NCBI GenBank assembly: GCA_029204225.1
Contig: CM055108.1
Coordinates: 15,588,722 to 15,652,721, forward strand
Source of the DNA: Diphasiastrum complanatum
Lineage: Eukaryota > Streptophyta > Lycopodiopsida > Lycopodiales > Lycopodiaceae
DNA length: 64,000 bases
Direction: 5' to 3'
The first letter of the stretch is position 1. Each line of letters begins with the position of its first letter. The notes below the pieces were generated by a model. That model saw only the letters and a program-made list of their open reading frames with translations. It had not been told where the DNA came from and searched no databases. Both the position numbers and the translations under genes were made by a program. Positions 32,560 through 43,045 of this stretch are shown here, one piece after another.

Positions 32560-34109
32560 ATGTATGACAGATCAGGCTTTCTGCCTGTCCACATTTCGTA
32601 TGGTGTTTTGTTCTCCAGCGCTGTCATTATAGATCTATTCTACAAATGTACAGCTGCAGCTATTGCCTCGACCCAGAATTGACCTGGCAATTGAGCCTGT
32701 GCCATCATGCATCTAGCTCCTTCGACTAGCGTTCTGTTTTTTCTTTCTGCCACACCGTTGTATTTTGATGTGTATGCAAGAGTGAACTGGTGTTCGATCC
32801 CTTGTTTTTAGCAGAATCTTGAGAATTCTATGCTTTTGTATTGACCTCCATTGTCAGATTTAAGGATCTGTATCTTTTTTGAGGGGTGTCGCTTTGTGAA
32901 TGCCACGAATTTCTTGAAAGAATCAAATACTTTGAATTTCTTCTTCAAGTAGTAGATTGTGGTCATTCGGCTGTAATCATCTATGAACGTTAGAAAATAT
33001 CTCAAACTTGAGAGCGAATCTATTTTCATCGGTCCACACACATTAGAGTGGACGAGCTCAAGAACTTCTTTGGCTCTTCTTCCCTCATGTGTGAATGGAG
33101 TCCTATGTTGCTTACCTTTCTGACAAGCTTCGCAGAACTCAGCCTCTGGCCTTGAAATCTTGAGACCTGTGACAATGTCCTTTCTGCTCATGTCATACAG
33201 GCTCCGCATGTTCAGATGATACATTCTTCTATGCCAGAGCTGATCTTCGTTTTCTGAGGCATTTATTATGCTTTCAGAATTGCTGATTATTTTGGCCTGG
33301 TAAAGATTTCCTTCTCTGCATCCGACTGTCAACAACTTGTTTGTCATCTTCTCGATCATACGGCAAGTGTTGCCGTCAAACAAAACTCGCATGCCTAGCT
33401 CTGCCATCTTGGAGATAGATAGAAGGTCCTTTCTGAGTGAGGGCACATAGAGTGCTCCTGGCAGCTCTGCTTGGACTGACAGTGTTCGTAGCTGTAGGGA
33501 GCCGATGCCTTTGACATCGTGTCTGCTTCCGTCGCCTAGAATCACTACTCTGTCGTTTTGAAGTTCGGGAAAGTTGATCAAGATCTTCTTGTTGCAGGTT
33601 ATGTGAGATGTTGCTCCTGAATCGATGACTACATCGTAGTCATATTCAGAGTAGCTTGTCGAAGCTTCGTCGAGTATCATGAAAGCTTCGTCACCTCTTT
33701 CAGCATCCTTTGATGACTCTGCAACGTTTGTCGTTTTAGCTTTGTTTTTTCTTTTTGGGTTGAATCTACAATCGCATGCAGAATGCCCTTTCTTCTTGCA
33801 GTGCATGCAAGGTATTGCTGGATTGAACCAGCATTTGTTGGTCGTATGGCCTGGTTTGTGGCAGTGATCGCAGGAAGAAGATTGTTGATTTGAGAACCTC
33901 GTCTTCGCGAATCTTGGCTTGTTTTTGTTCTTCTTCTTTCCCTTCATGAAGAGAGCCTTCTCTTGATCATTGCTTCCCTCTCCTTCGTCTCTCATCAGTC
34001 TCTCATCAACGACAAGACTGAGTGCTTTGTCGAATGTCATATTTGGTAGACTCGGTATGAGCATTCTCAGCGGCTGATAGGACGTCGATAGAGATTTCAT
34101 GAAGTACAT
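32560..34109 (-). pseudogene. Copia A nucleocapsid, protease and integrase core
   Basis: Two CCHC knuckles (C-x2-C-x4-H-x4-C) lie near 33780-33880, followed by the protease motif D-S-G-A-T-S-H at about 33610-33630. The GAG-pre-integrase HHCC region is at 33120-33240 (C-E-A-C). The integrase core begins H-S-N-V-C-G-P-M, where the family has Asp in place of Asn, so the first catalytic acidic residue is lost. The second Asp (S-D-N-G-G) is present. A stop ends the long frame at 32808; integrase continues to 32560 through further stops. Confidence 0.88.
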
Positions 34110-34547
34110 CAGCTGCTATGGTGCCGGTACCTGGTGCTCCTGTCCTGATGGAGCGAGTTGAGTGAAGATCGTTCTGATCTTCTTAACGTGCTGATCTAAC
34201 TAGTTGCCATCCCACCGTATGGATTGCAGCTGATTGTGAAGGTGCATGATTGAAGCTGCACTCCTCACTTCATACTTCTGCTTTAATCTTTCCCACGCTG
34301 CATGGCTGCTTTCGCAGTCTTCAATCTGCATGAGTAGATCTTCATTTATGGATGAAACGATGATCGCTGCGCGCTCATCCTTTCTGATCCATTCAGCTCT
34401 CCTTGGGTATCCCTCAGGAGGCTGCACCTCTGAGAGCTCGGTCACCGACCAGATGCCTTCGCCCTTCAAGAGTGTTTTGATTTTGAATTTTCAGATTCTG
34501 TAGTTTGCACCATCAAGACTGATTGCGACTCTGGTCTGAATTGTCAT
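34110..34547 (-). pseudogene. Copia A gag N-terminus
   Basis: The frame starts at ATG 34547 and contains L-D-G-A-N-Y near residue 11, typical of copia gag. A stop falls where the family has Trp (about 34493), and two further stops interrupt before the next long frame. Downstream it retains K-G-E-G-I-W-S-V and A-A-W-E-R-L-K, matching the UBN2-type gag domain. Confidence 0.8.
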
Positions 34548-34984
34548 AGAATGTAGATATGCGAGGCTCAATCAACATTTTCTTTCAGCCGAGAGAAACA
34601 TGGGTACATCCATATCATGGATATTGTTTGCAATCACATATACCATGCCATCCGTAATAAAATTTTTCACCTTTCTTGACCTAATGCATCTCATTTAAAG
34701 CAGACGTTTAACATTCCTAAATCTAACATACTATGCTCCATTGCCAGCACTCCACACTCCTGCGCTCAAAACGAACTCAGAAGCTTGCGCTTAGAACAGC
34801 CTGTGCTCAAAATAGCCTGCTCAAAATCACTGAGCTCCATCGCCAGCGCTCCTCTCACGATGACCTCATCGCCGTCACTCCTCTCACAACGACCGCAACC
34901 CCCGATGCAAGCAAGAAAAGCGTGAGGATGGTAAAAAAATTGAATAGAACGATCAATCTCGAAACTTCCAAAAAGTGAAAAATT

Positions 34985-35225
34985 TAATGGTGCTTTATGA
35001 CGGGGAAGGCCCTTAGCCTTGGGCCTTCCCGTTCTAAGGCATTGGACCCTCGGGGGCCTTTCCTGAATGTCTTACAACGGGAAAGGCCCCCAAGGGTGTA
35101 ATGCCTTAAAACGGGAAGGCCCGAGAATAGGGGCCCAATGCCTTAAAATGGGAAAGGCCCCCGAGAGTCCAATGCCTTAAAAGTACGGGAAGGCCCGAGA
35201 ATAGGGGGCTTCCCCTATACGTAAT
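34985..35225. repeat. GGGAAGGCCC inverted/direct repeat cluster
   Basis: GGGAAGGCCC or GGGAAAGGCCC occurs repeatedly, with its complement GGGCCTTCCC, and 'aatgccttaaaa' linkers between copies. At about 35000-35030 two halves face each other over a short loop, giving a 10-bp perfect stem. The pattern suggests a repeatedly rearranged foldback element. No coding. Confidence 0.6.
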
Positions 35226-35470
35226 GGATTCTTTGTGCTGATTATGCCCAATTTTTGGGCTTTTTAAAAAGCATAAAATGTCATTGGATTTTTTTTTTAA
35301 AATTTCAAAATTCTGAAGCACATTCCAAACGCACGACAGACTGGGCGTCAGTCCATGTCAGACTGTGCGCGTCAAACTGCCACATGGCAGTTTCTCATGG
35401 GTCCAAAAAAACCCACACTACTGATTATGCTTTGTAAATGGCATGTGGAAAAGTCAAAGACTCCATTACG

Positions 35471-35610
35471 CAATGGAATGAGCCGGGCACAGGCCATTCT
35501 ACCCGGTTCGGCTTTTCAAAAAAATTTAGGCTCGGCCCCTCCGAGCCTTGCCCAAATTTTTTTGGAAATCCTTACCGGGCAGAATGGCATGTGCCCGGCA
35601 CCTTCCATAA
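35471..35610. mobile_element. Foldback MITE-like element
   Basis: An imperfect palindrome of about 140 bp. The left arm carries GCCGGGCAC..GCCATTCT.CCCGG and a run of A ending in TTTAGGCTCGG. The right arm is its complement, starting CCGAGCC and ending GTGCCCGGC. The arms face each other across a loop of only a few bases (about 35535-35540). There is no coding capacity. A long near-complete hairpin like this could also yield small RNAs. Confidence 0.65.
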
Positions 35611-35619
35611 TACATAAGC

Positions 35620-35712
35620 TTTATGCTTCTTGGTTTCCAATGGAAGGCTCGAACTTGAGACCAAAGAAACTTTGGATGTCAAGCATTAACCAATTGAGCC
35701 AACTCCCTTGGG
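35620..35712 (-). mobile_element. tRNA-derived SINE head
   Basis: On the minus strand, 35702-35683 reads TTGGCTCAATTGGTTAATGC, a good pol III A box in a tRNA D-arm context. 35662-35646 reads GGTCTCAAGTTCGAGCC, a good B box and T-arm. The spacing of about 20 bases between the boxes is shorter than usual but acceptable. There is no full acceptor stem, so this is a SINE head or tRNA relic, not a functional tRNA gene. Confidence 0.55.
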
Positions 35713-35744
35713 AAAGCTTTATGAATGAAATCTTGAAAATAGGT

Positions 35745-36005
35745 AACTCCCATGGATAAAATTATTGATGGTATGGTGAACATTATGTCTATAATTTTTT
35801 TCAGATTCTAGTGACACACACTATGTATGATAATGTGTGTTTGTCACCTCATGATAAGGATATTGGTCCGCTGCTACCAAGGCTGGACAAAAAGACTTGT
35901 CATCATATCTTACCATGGCCTCCAAACAATCATTTTATCTTAGTCCATAAGCCTTTAGCCTCTCCACATCTTTTTAATTTGATAACAAAGAAACCATGAC
36001 ATTCA
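35745..36005. repeat. Dispersed repeat, copy 2
   Basis: This is the partner of 29270-29520, in the same orientation. The leading stem is longer here (tgacacacac/gtgtgtttgtca, with mismatches). No coding potential is seen. Confidence 0.5.
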
Positions 36006-36063
36006 TTCAGCACCTCCGGAATCTTTGCCTTTGGGAGAGGGACATGTAAAATCAGCCTTCAAT

Positions 36064-36235
36064 TCAGTGCGTGAACGCTGCTTGTTACACAGGCTCGGTG
36101 CTTGTTACACAGGCTAGGTGCTTGAAGGATGCTTGTTACAGAGGGTAGCGGGATGCTCACTCCCGTTACCTAGTTCATAGTAGAGGGTAGCGGGCTGCTC
36201 ACTCCCGTTACCTAGTTCATAGTAGCTAGTTCATA
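36064..36235. repeat. Short tandem repeats
   Basis: Two to three copies of 'tgcttgttacacaggct' lie at 36078-36140, followed by two copies of a unit of about 43 bp (gagggtagcggg...ctagttcatagt) at about 36142-36225. Each unit can fold through gggtaacg-like complements (ggtagcggg / cccgttacc). Confidence 0.7.
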
Positions 36236-36409
36236 GAAAGTTTTTGAAGGAGAATAAAGGATTAAGATAGGTAGACGGAAGACAGAAATGATATTAAATG
36301 TTCTGTCAGGGATGTCTTGTCTGCTTCAGATCACAGATTTTTACAAGCTGAAGCGCTAAAATTGAAAGCAACAAGAGAAACTTTTATTCAACACCGAATG
36401 AAAATTTAC

Positions 36410-37243
36410 CTAGGGGGATGTCCTTGGTTCTACTTTTCCGAAGAGACCTGTGATGATGCTGGATCGTGTCCAATCAGCTCCATGCTCGAACTGTTGAATG
36501 TAGCTTATGTTGTAGGCTAGCTCCAAATCGCTTATGTTCTCTGCGATTTTTTTCTTCCAAACTTTTAGTGACATTTGATCGCCATCAATCCTCGTGTCTA
36601 TTTGCTGATTGTTAAAAGGAGTTCTTGCCTCATTCATTGGCGTATACCAACCTCGACCACGGTCGCACGCTATTCCGCTGTTATCTGGATTCTACTGGAG
36701 CACTCGTAATGATTTATGGAAGAGGACGGTTTCAGAAATGTGAATAAGTGGTTTTCTTGCCACAAGGTCATCACGATGCTGTCGTGATCAGCATCAAGAT
36801 ATACCTACCATTTCAGGGAATGTCTTGAGATCAGAAGTATCACCAAGATGCGGCAGCTGGTCTCCATTCATGAAATGTGATCCGTCTTAGATGTCCTGTA
36901 TTCTTCTGCTAGAGTGCAGAATTCCGCAGTGGAGCCTTTGGAGATTAGAACTAATCCAAGTCTAATGCCAACCGCCGTGATGAAAGTCTCCAAAGAACAC
37001 ACTGAGATAAAAAAAATTTCATCCAACATTCACATCAAAGTCACTGTAGCTTTTCACGCTTCCTTGATCAGTAACACGTGTCCCGTGTCCGGAAAATGCA
37101 TAAACTTGGGAACTCTTCTCCAATGGTTTCAACGTGCTATGATTGATCTGTTGATCAAGGCAATATATATTGCAATTTATCACGACAGGGTACTTAGGAA
37201 CCTGGAGATAGTAATCTAGTAATGCCTGCATTATGTCCCGCAT
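36410..37243 (-). pseudogene. Unrecognised coding-like remnants
   Basis: Two minus-strand open stretches of 74-75 codons (37243-37019 and 36637-36410) have ordinary protein composition, and a shorter piece (about 36870-36800) lies between them. The first contains Y-P-V-V-I-N-C-N-I-Y-C and G-H-G-T-R-V; the second contains 'NEARTPFNNQQIDTRIDG'. They might be exons of one decayed gene. I do not recognise the family. Confidence 0.25.
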
Positions 37244-39600
37244 AGACGTTTTGCATCCATATACAGAATGCTGAGAAAATTATATCAACCAGCGCAGATC
37301 CAGTGGAGATAACCAATCTAAAAAGTCAATTTGATGGTAAGTTCAAGCAAACTGAGAATCCTGTCTGATTGCCGCTGGCACGTTAAAGTTCACCACTTGC
37401 AGTTGCTTAACATTGCTTTTCCTCGAAACACTTTTTCGACATATGGGTAGCAATCGAACTTTTGGGTTGATCGCTTACAACCTGCAAAAGATTTTAACAC
37501 AACAGAAACTTTATTTGTAAAACTCCTCACAGGTTTTCAAGCTACATGAGCCGCCTAGATGTCCATATAATTCCTCGAGGCTGGCTTCTGAGTCCTAACT
37601 CCTGCGATATGAAACCTGTGAGTACATCCCACACCAACAAATATCTTCAAAAACAGAAAAATGCATCAATAATCACATCGCGTCTGCCATTTTTGTAGGG
37701 GAAACGTGCAGCCTTCTTTGAAGGCAGTAGTGATCAACTAGGACTCGTGAATGGTGAGCATAGACTCCAGATAGACCACAACAACGGCCGGTGGCCACCG
37801 ACCAGTATCCAGCATATATATGAGGTTTCAGAAATCTGGCTGACTGTGCATATCAAGTTCACCACGCAGTTCCAGTTTTATAGGCGATAACACAACAGCT
37901 GTAAGATTGGAGGATGAACTACAAAATTTACCAGTGCTAAAGGCTTGAATTACGCCAAACTGCAAGAAGCCGCAAACAGGACATCCGGAGCATGGATCGG
38001 AGCAACACAGAATTCGGCCTCCGACAGTCGACTCCGAGCAATCTCAAGCTTCACAGTGCCCACCACTGCCAAGGTCAACTTCAAGGCCGACTACCTATAA
38101 CTGTTGCAGATCACTGTTTCCTGAAGGGGGCTGAAGCGTTGCAGCCAGGCTTTGTCGGCCTAGACGCCCGTTCAGTTTGAACGCTAGAGGGCCGGCTCCA
38201 CTCTCGAGCATATGCAATGTAGGCCCAGATGCGTGGATACAGACGTAACTCTCGGGAGTTCAGACCTCATGCGTTCCATCGTGCACAGTGCGCATGCAGT
38301 CCTTTGACATGAATATAGAATTATTATAGAAGATGCTCAATAACATGCTATATAGTATAATCTACCCTTTTGCTCTCAATTTCTCAATTCCAAATTATGT
38401 CCCACTATCTTCCACGACCATTATCTCAACACATTCATAATCCATCTCTCTAGAGTCTAGACTCTCAGCGATAACGTTTCCTCCACCCGAGAGATCAGAT
38501 AATCATAAATGTAAAGCCATAATCGCCTGTCTCTGTTCCTGAGTCCCGAGCGGCCCTGCCTGCAGCCTGCTTGTCCTGAGTCCTGACCTCCTTTTACCTT
38601 TCCCTTCGTGTTGTCGTCCTCCTTTCCTTTCCTAAATTCCTTCTAAGTTCTCGGCAGTCGGCAATGACTGAGCAATGGGCATGCTACTTCGGTCAACTCC
38701 TTACTTGATCATGGCTTTGTCTACGTGCCACGTGGTAAGTTGTGATGAATACGTGACTTGTGAGAGAGGATTGAGTATTGCAAGCTGGGCCACAACTGTG
38801 CTGACCATGGAGGAGAGCATAGCTAAACTGTAGGCAGTAAGAATTGTAAAGCTTTTAAGGTGAATAATCTCCTTCTATTTACTTTTGATGACCCAATAAG
38901 GGTGAGCTGTACTCGATGCTCGGGAAAATTGGCAAAGTATAAGAATAAAATCAGCAAGTTTTTTTAAAATTAAAGGTCATAAAATGTTTGACTGTTTTTT
39001 ATACAAATATACCTTTTTATAAGAAAGTCTTCAAAAATTGAGTAGTTCTAAAAAATGCAGATTTTTTGAGGATAATTCAAAAGAGGTTTTCCGAGCACTA
39101 GCCCTACTTCCTTTTTCATAAATTATCCATATGGACCAAAATTAGCATATGTTGGGAAGTGTTTTGTATTGTGCTTATAGTGGGCCATGGTCTGTCGTCT
39201 AAGCCATTTTGTCCTTTAATCAGTTAGCAAGCTTGTGAACGATGTTAAATGCCAAGCCCATGGCCCTATATGTAACATTAATGGTCTAGAATCGAGCATG
39301 GGCCATGTGACATAATGTGTCACATGTGCCTATTATGGACTAGGAGGCCCATTGTAAGTATATACTTGGCAAGTCTTCTTGTTGAGTCGCAATAACGCAA
39401 TTCTCGTTAAAAGTTTCAAGCTAACATTGTAAAAAGGGCCAACAAACCTATTATAGAATCGGTACAAGGTAAAAAAATATGACTTAAAACCTAAGATTTA
39501 TAACTAAAATCAGCTGATTTTGAGCCATATAGAAAACCTATAAATCTAAAATGAAGCGGTAAAAATGAGTTTCAACAATTGCGTTGGTTTTTTTGCGAGC
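37244..39600. other. Spacer, no gene seen
   Basis: Mixed-composition intergenic DNA. Only short chance frames are visible. A small perfect inverted repeat (atgtgaca/tgtcacat) lies near 39307-39327. No RNA gene or transposon end is identified. Confidence 0.4.
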
Positions 39601-39605
39601 ATTGA
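39601..39605. repeat. Target-site duplication ATTGA, left
   Basis: attga directly precedes the solo LTR; the same five bases follow it at 40851-40855. Confidence 0.85.
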
Positions 39606-40850
39606 TGTAGCGCAGGCATCCCAAAGGGAGCCGGGAACCACGACTTAGCTTCCCAGCCTTCAACTCTTGCCATCCAAACCCACTTGACATACAAGCAGCC
39701 AACTTGCCAACAACGATCAGACTTAACCAACATGAAGTTCCGAAAACCAACATTGAGATCCAACCTGGCGCCATGCCAGATCGGGGGTCCCGATGTGGGT
39801 GACTTCCCTCCAAGCAAGCCGCCCGACATACATCAAACTTAACCAACTCGAAGCTTCGTTACAAACGAGTAACATCCATTCCAAGCAAGCGGTCTGACTT
39901 ACATCAGACTTAACCAACTGAAAGCTTCGTCACGAGCGCTGGAAGCCAACCTGGCGCCACGCCAGACTGGACAGCCATAAACAGGTAACATCCACCCAAG
40001 CAAGCCATCCAACTCAGCCGACAGGTTAGAGCCCGTTCCCCAAGAGCTTAACCCATTCACGTTCATGCAAGGAACACTCAGAACCACAAGCCGCGACAGA
40101 TATGGAAACAACCAGTTCCTGGACCAAATGGTCCCGACAGCATACCGCTGGCGCCACGGACCGAATGGTCCCGACGGCATACCGCTGGCGTCCTGGGATA
40201 CGACCCTCAGCTATGTGCCAAATTAAAAATTTGGAAAGCGGCCTTACAACTGGCGCTTTTACCGAACACTGAAACCCAGAAGGTAATCAGAGTCAGTTTG
40301 AGGAAAATCCCACTTTATTGATAAATCTGAGAAGGTTACATTTCAAGTGTGTGACCGACCCTAGTCTCCGGGGCGCTAGCATGCCAAGGCGAGAGCCATG
40401 ACAACATTCCAGCAAGGGAGGCTGAGACTTGGTTGGAGCTCGCCCTGAGTCGCAACCCGCACTCCCCTATAGTATTGGTGTGATTCGGCACCCCCCCTCA
40501 TACCAAGCACTCTACCCAAGCTGGTAAAGCACGTTTTTCTCTCTCTAGGATTTTCTCTTTCTAGAAAGTCATTTTCTCTCTCTAGATTTTATTGATCCCC
40601 AGGCTTCCTTTAATCATGCCTAGATCGTGTGAGGTGATTGCACATCGATCTGAGCTCTCTGGACTTCGCTAGAACCGATCAAAGATTTTCAGCCATAGGA
40701 ACTTGGCGCCGGCTGGATTCTGGTCACAGTGGCGCCGGGAGCGGCGCCGGCGCCGTTGGCGCCGGGAGCAGCAGGGGCGCTGCTGGCGCCGGGGACATAG
40801 CTGGCGCCGATGGCGCCGCAAGTAAAGCTTGTAAAGGTAGCTTTACAACA
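39606..40850 (-). mobile_element. Solo LTR of the composite's retrotransposon family
   Basis: A 1245-bp LTR, nearly identical to those in 2687-17764, with termini TGTAGCGC and TTTACAACA in plus orientation. It is flanked by a perfect 5-bp duplication (ATTGA) and lacks any internal region, PBS or polypurine tract. This is the product of recombination between the two LTRs of an inserted element. Its GGCGCC block (40725-40820) is the longest form seen here. It independently confirms the LTR ends and the 5-bp target duplication. Confidence 0.92.
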
Positions 40851-40855
40851 ATTGA
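40851..40855. repeat. Target-site duplication ATTGA, right
   Basis: This is the right partner of 39601-39605. Confidence 0.85.
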
Positions 40856-40860
40856 ATATT

Positions 40861-41482
40861 GATAACATGAGAGAAGAGCTATTATGTCTTTACCATGGGC
40901 CGACAAACGACCATTGTTAGACGCCAATCCGGCTTTGATGTATTCCTGGCACGACCAATTACTGGGATGGATACCAAGTGTCATGCCCATGACTGGTTTT
41001 GGGTAGTGTGTCCACGCTAGGGACCGGTAGACCAACAACTCATAAGTTAATTGTGACCTTATGTGTACATGGTCATAATTAATGGTTGTAGGCCTAAACA
41101 CATGGTGGTGGAGTTGGTATGGGTTTATCAGTGAGTCATTAGGGAACTGGATGACGTGGCCCATATAGGCTGCAGAGGTGTCCGGTGAGGTGAAACAGTG
41201 CACTACTAGTGGTGCATGGGCCTTGGAGGGTATAAGTATACCTGCTGGGTGGAGGGTATAAGTATACCTGCTGGGCTCTCACTAGTGTATGCTTGATTTG
41301 TGGTTGGTAGCTACATGCTGCTGGTGTGACTCCTCTTTCCATGACTCTGATTGATCCATAGCTTGGGGGCTAGATCCGTACGATCTAGGTTTGGTTGGGT
41401 TGGTTAAACTCCACCAGTTCCCATGTGTTGTTGCCTTTGTATGGTATGCTTAGGCTAGAATCCTGTTGTGAGGACTTTATAT
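40861..41482 (+). mobile_element. Probable 5' LTR of gypsy element D
   Basis: The region directly upstream of a perfect PBS, so it should be the 5' LTR. It holds a duplicated TATA segment (41225-41276). The expected CA end is not seen at 41481-41482 (sequence ...tttatat), and the left edge is masked by the solo LTR next to it, so limits are approximate. Confidence 0.5.
41225..41276 (+). promoter_or_regulatory. Duplicated TATA-type promoter segment
   Basis: Two perfect tandem copies of a 26-bp unit, each containing GGGTATAAGTATACC, lie about 210-250 bp before the PBS. Position and sequence fit an LTR core promoter that has been duplicated. Confidence 0.5.
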
Positions 41483-41494
41483 TGGTATCAGAGC
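41483..41494 (+). other. Primer-binding site of gypsy element D
   Basis: TGGTATCAGAGC, a perfect initiator-tRNA-Met type site. It defines a plus-strand element whose gag begins about 1.5 kb downstream. Confidence 0.85.
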
Positions 41495-42471
41495 CAGTCT
41501 AAGCAGGATTTACCATTGACAGTGCTGAGTGGAAATCTCGACGTTTTTTTGAGAATCCGGAGGAGTAAGCAACAAACGGTGGAATTGTGGGATTTTCTTC
41601 CCATTGAAAATAATTTTCGAATTGCAATCGATTGTGTGGTAAGTGCACTACCAGGATCACAATTGGTTCGTTTTTGTGCTTATCAAATTGGTTTTTTGGA
41701 AGGAATTCCATGTCAATTCTGTTGTTGCCGATTACTCTATGGTTAGCATCTTTATGAAGGCAACAAGTTACTTTATTGGTTGCTGGATTTTTTTCCTACA
41801 GTCTCTTATTCTTCTTATGAATGGTTACCATATTTTAAATGTTGTCTATTGCCTGTTTGGAAGCCGGTTTGGTTTTAAAACGATGAAATAGGCTGGAATA
41901 GAAGCAAAAATACTCTAACCGGTTGGCTATTGAGTGTTGGTGATGTTTGACAGGATTGCAAGGCTGCTTACTGTGAATCACAGGGTTATGCTTCATTTTC
42001 CAGCAAACTAACCGTTTGTTTGCAGGGTTTGGAGCCTGTAAAGCCATTACTTGGGAATGGTTTGGTTCTAGTACAAGTGCTATATGATAAAATAGTCATT
42101 GTAACCTGCAAAAATCAGTTTCTGTGAAAATTTTGGCAGCATAACAGCTGTTTTGCTAGCATAGTGAGGGCAAACCCTACAAATCTTGTTTTGAAACCTT
42201 GATTATGTTGGAAACTAGTAAATACATGTGAAGCTAACAGTAAATCGCTGCAAGGGCAGAGGTAATCTGCAAAGAACAGCAGATGTATGTGCCTTGCTAC
42301 TTCCTGCAATCAAAAGCTTGGAAAACTGTGTTTTAAATCCCTAAAAGATAGTACTCGAATGTTGTTGGTCGCTCTCCTCCAAAACACCCTGAAACATGAA
42401 AATGTTAAGTATGTGTGTGGTGATGGTGGGCGTTTTCTCTGCCCTCATCCCCCACCCATTTGCACCTCCAT

Positions 42472-42472
<1 letters not shown>

Positions 42473-42535
<63 letters not shown>
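42473..42535. repeat. (CT)n microsatellite, about 63 bp
   Basis: An uninterrupted CT run. The Ser-Leu and Arg-Glu repeat frames over it are artefacts of the repeat. Confidence 0.98.
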
Positions 42536-42538
<3 letters not shown>

Positions 42539-42635
42539 TTCGGATCTCTGTGGCCCGAGGAGCATCTGCTGCTCGTGGGTGGAGGGACCCGATTGACACC
42601 CGCGGAGAGGAGAAAATATGAAAGGGGGGGGGTGT

Positions 42636-42685
42636 CATGGCAAGTTCACCTTAAATTTTATTTTAGGTGAACTTGAGTGGCCATG
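42636..42685. other. Strong hairpin in the gypsy D leader
   Basis: CAAGTTCACCTTAAA and TTTAGGTGAACTTG face each other over a short AT loop, and the stem extends outward through CATGG/CCATG with a small bulge. About 18-19 pairs can form. It may be a structured leader element or a small inserted foldback. Confidence 0.6.
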
Positions 42686-43045
42686 CGTAGTAGGTATTTG
42701 GGGGGTAAAAGGGAAAGTGGTGCTTGGTTGGGATGTTTTTCGATACTTGTGAATTTCTTGTTTGAAATGGGTTTTTCAGTTTTTTAGAACTGATGTTTAA
42801 ATTTTGCAGTTGTATGAGACAGCTTAGGTAGTTGTTAAGGATTTTCGGTGCAATATTGACGTTTTAATTCCGGTTTTTATTACGTAAATGATCCATTTGG
42901 AAATTCATTGGTATAATTGGTAAATAAAAGCATGTATGGTCTGTAAATTGGTTTTTTGTAGACATTGCTTGGTTCAATAACTATTATCCCCATAATGAAT
43001 GCGTTAACTGAACGAATTTTTTTTTAATTTTCAGTTGGCAAGCAA

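Larger units (their letters stand above)
30283..34547 (-). mobile_element. Ty1/copia retrotransposon A, decayed
   Basis: Gag, zinc knuckles, protease, integrase, reverse transcriptase and RNase H follow each other in the copia order (integrase before RT). The coding region is broken by at least eight stops or frameshifts, so no polyprotein can be made. There is no clear 5' LTR or PBS upstream of 34547, suggesting 5' truncation. Confidence 0.9.
41495..43045 (+). mobile_element. Long leader of gypsy element D
   Basis: About 1.55 kb separate the PBS from gag. There is no long open frame. It contains a CT microsatellite (42473-42535) and a strong hairpin (42636-42685). A T-rich tract ending in TTTTCAG lies just before gag (43021-43034) and resembles a splice acceptor, so an intron in the leader is possible. 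Confidence 0.5.

Noticed and set aside
35620-35712. Functional tRNA gene.
   Set aside because: The pol III boxes are good, but no acceptor stem or full cloverleaf can be formed from the flanks.
42287-42670. Open frames with long Ser-Leu or Arg-Glu runs, also at 61496-61747.
   Set aside because: They are translations of CT/GA microsatellites.
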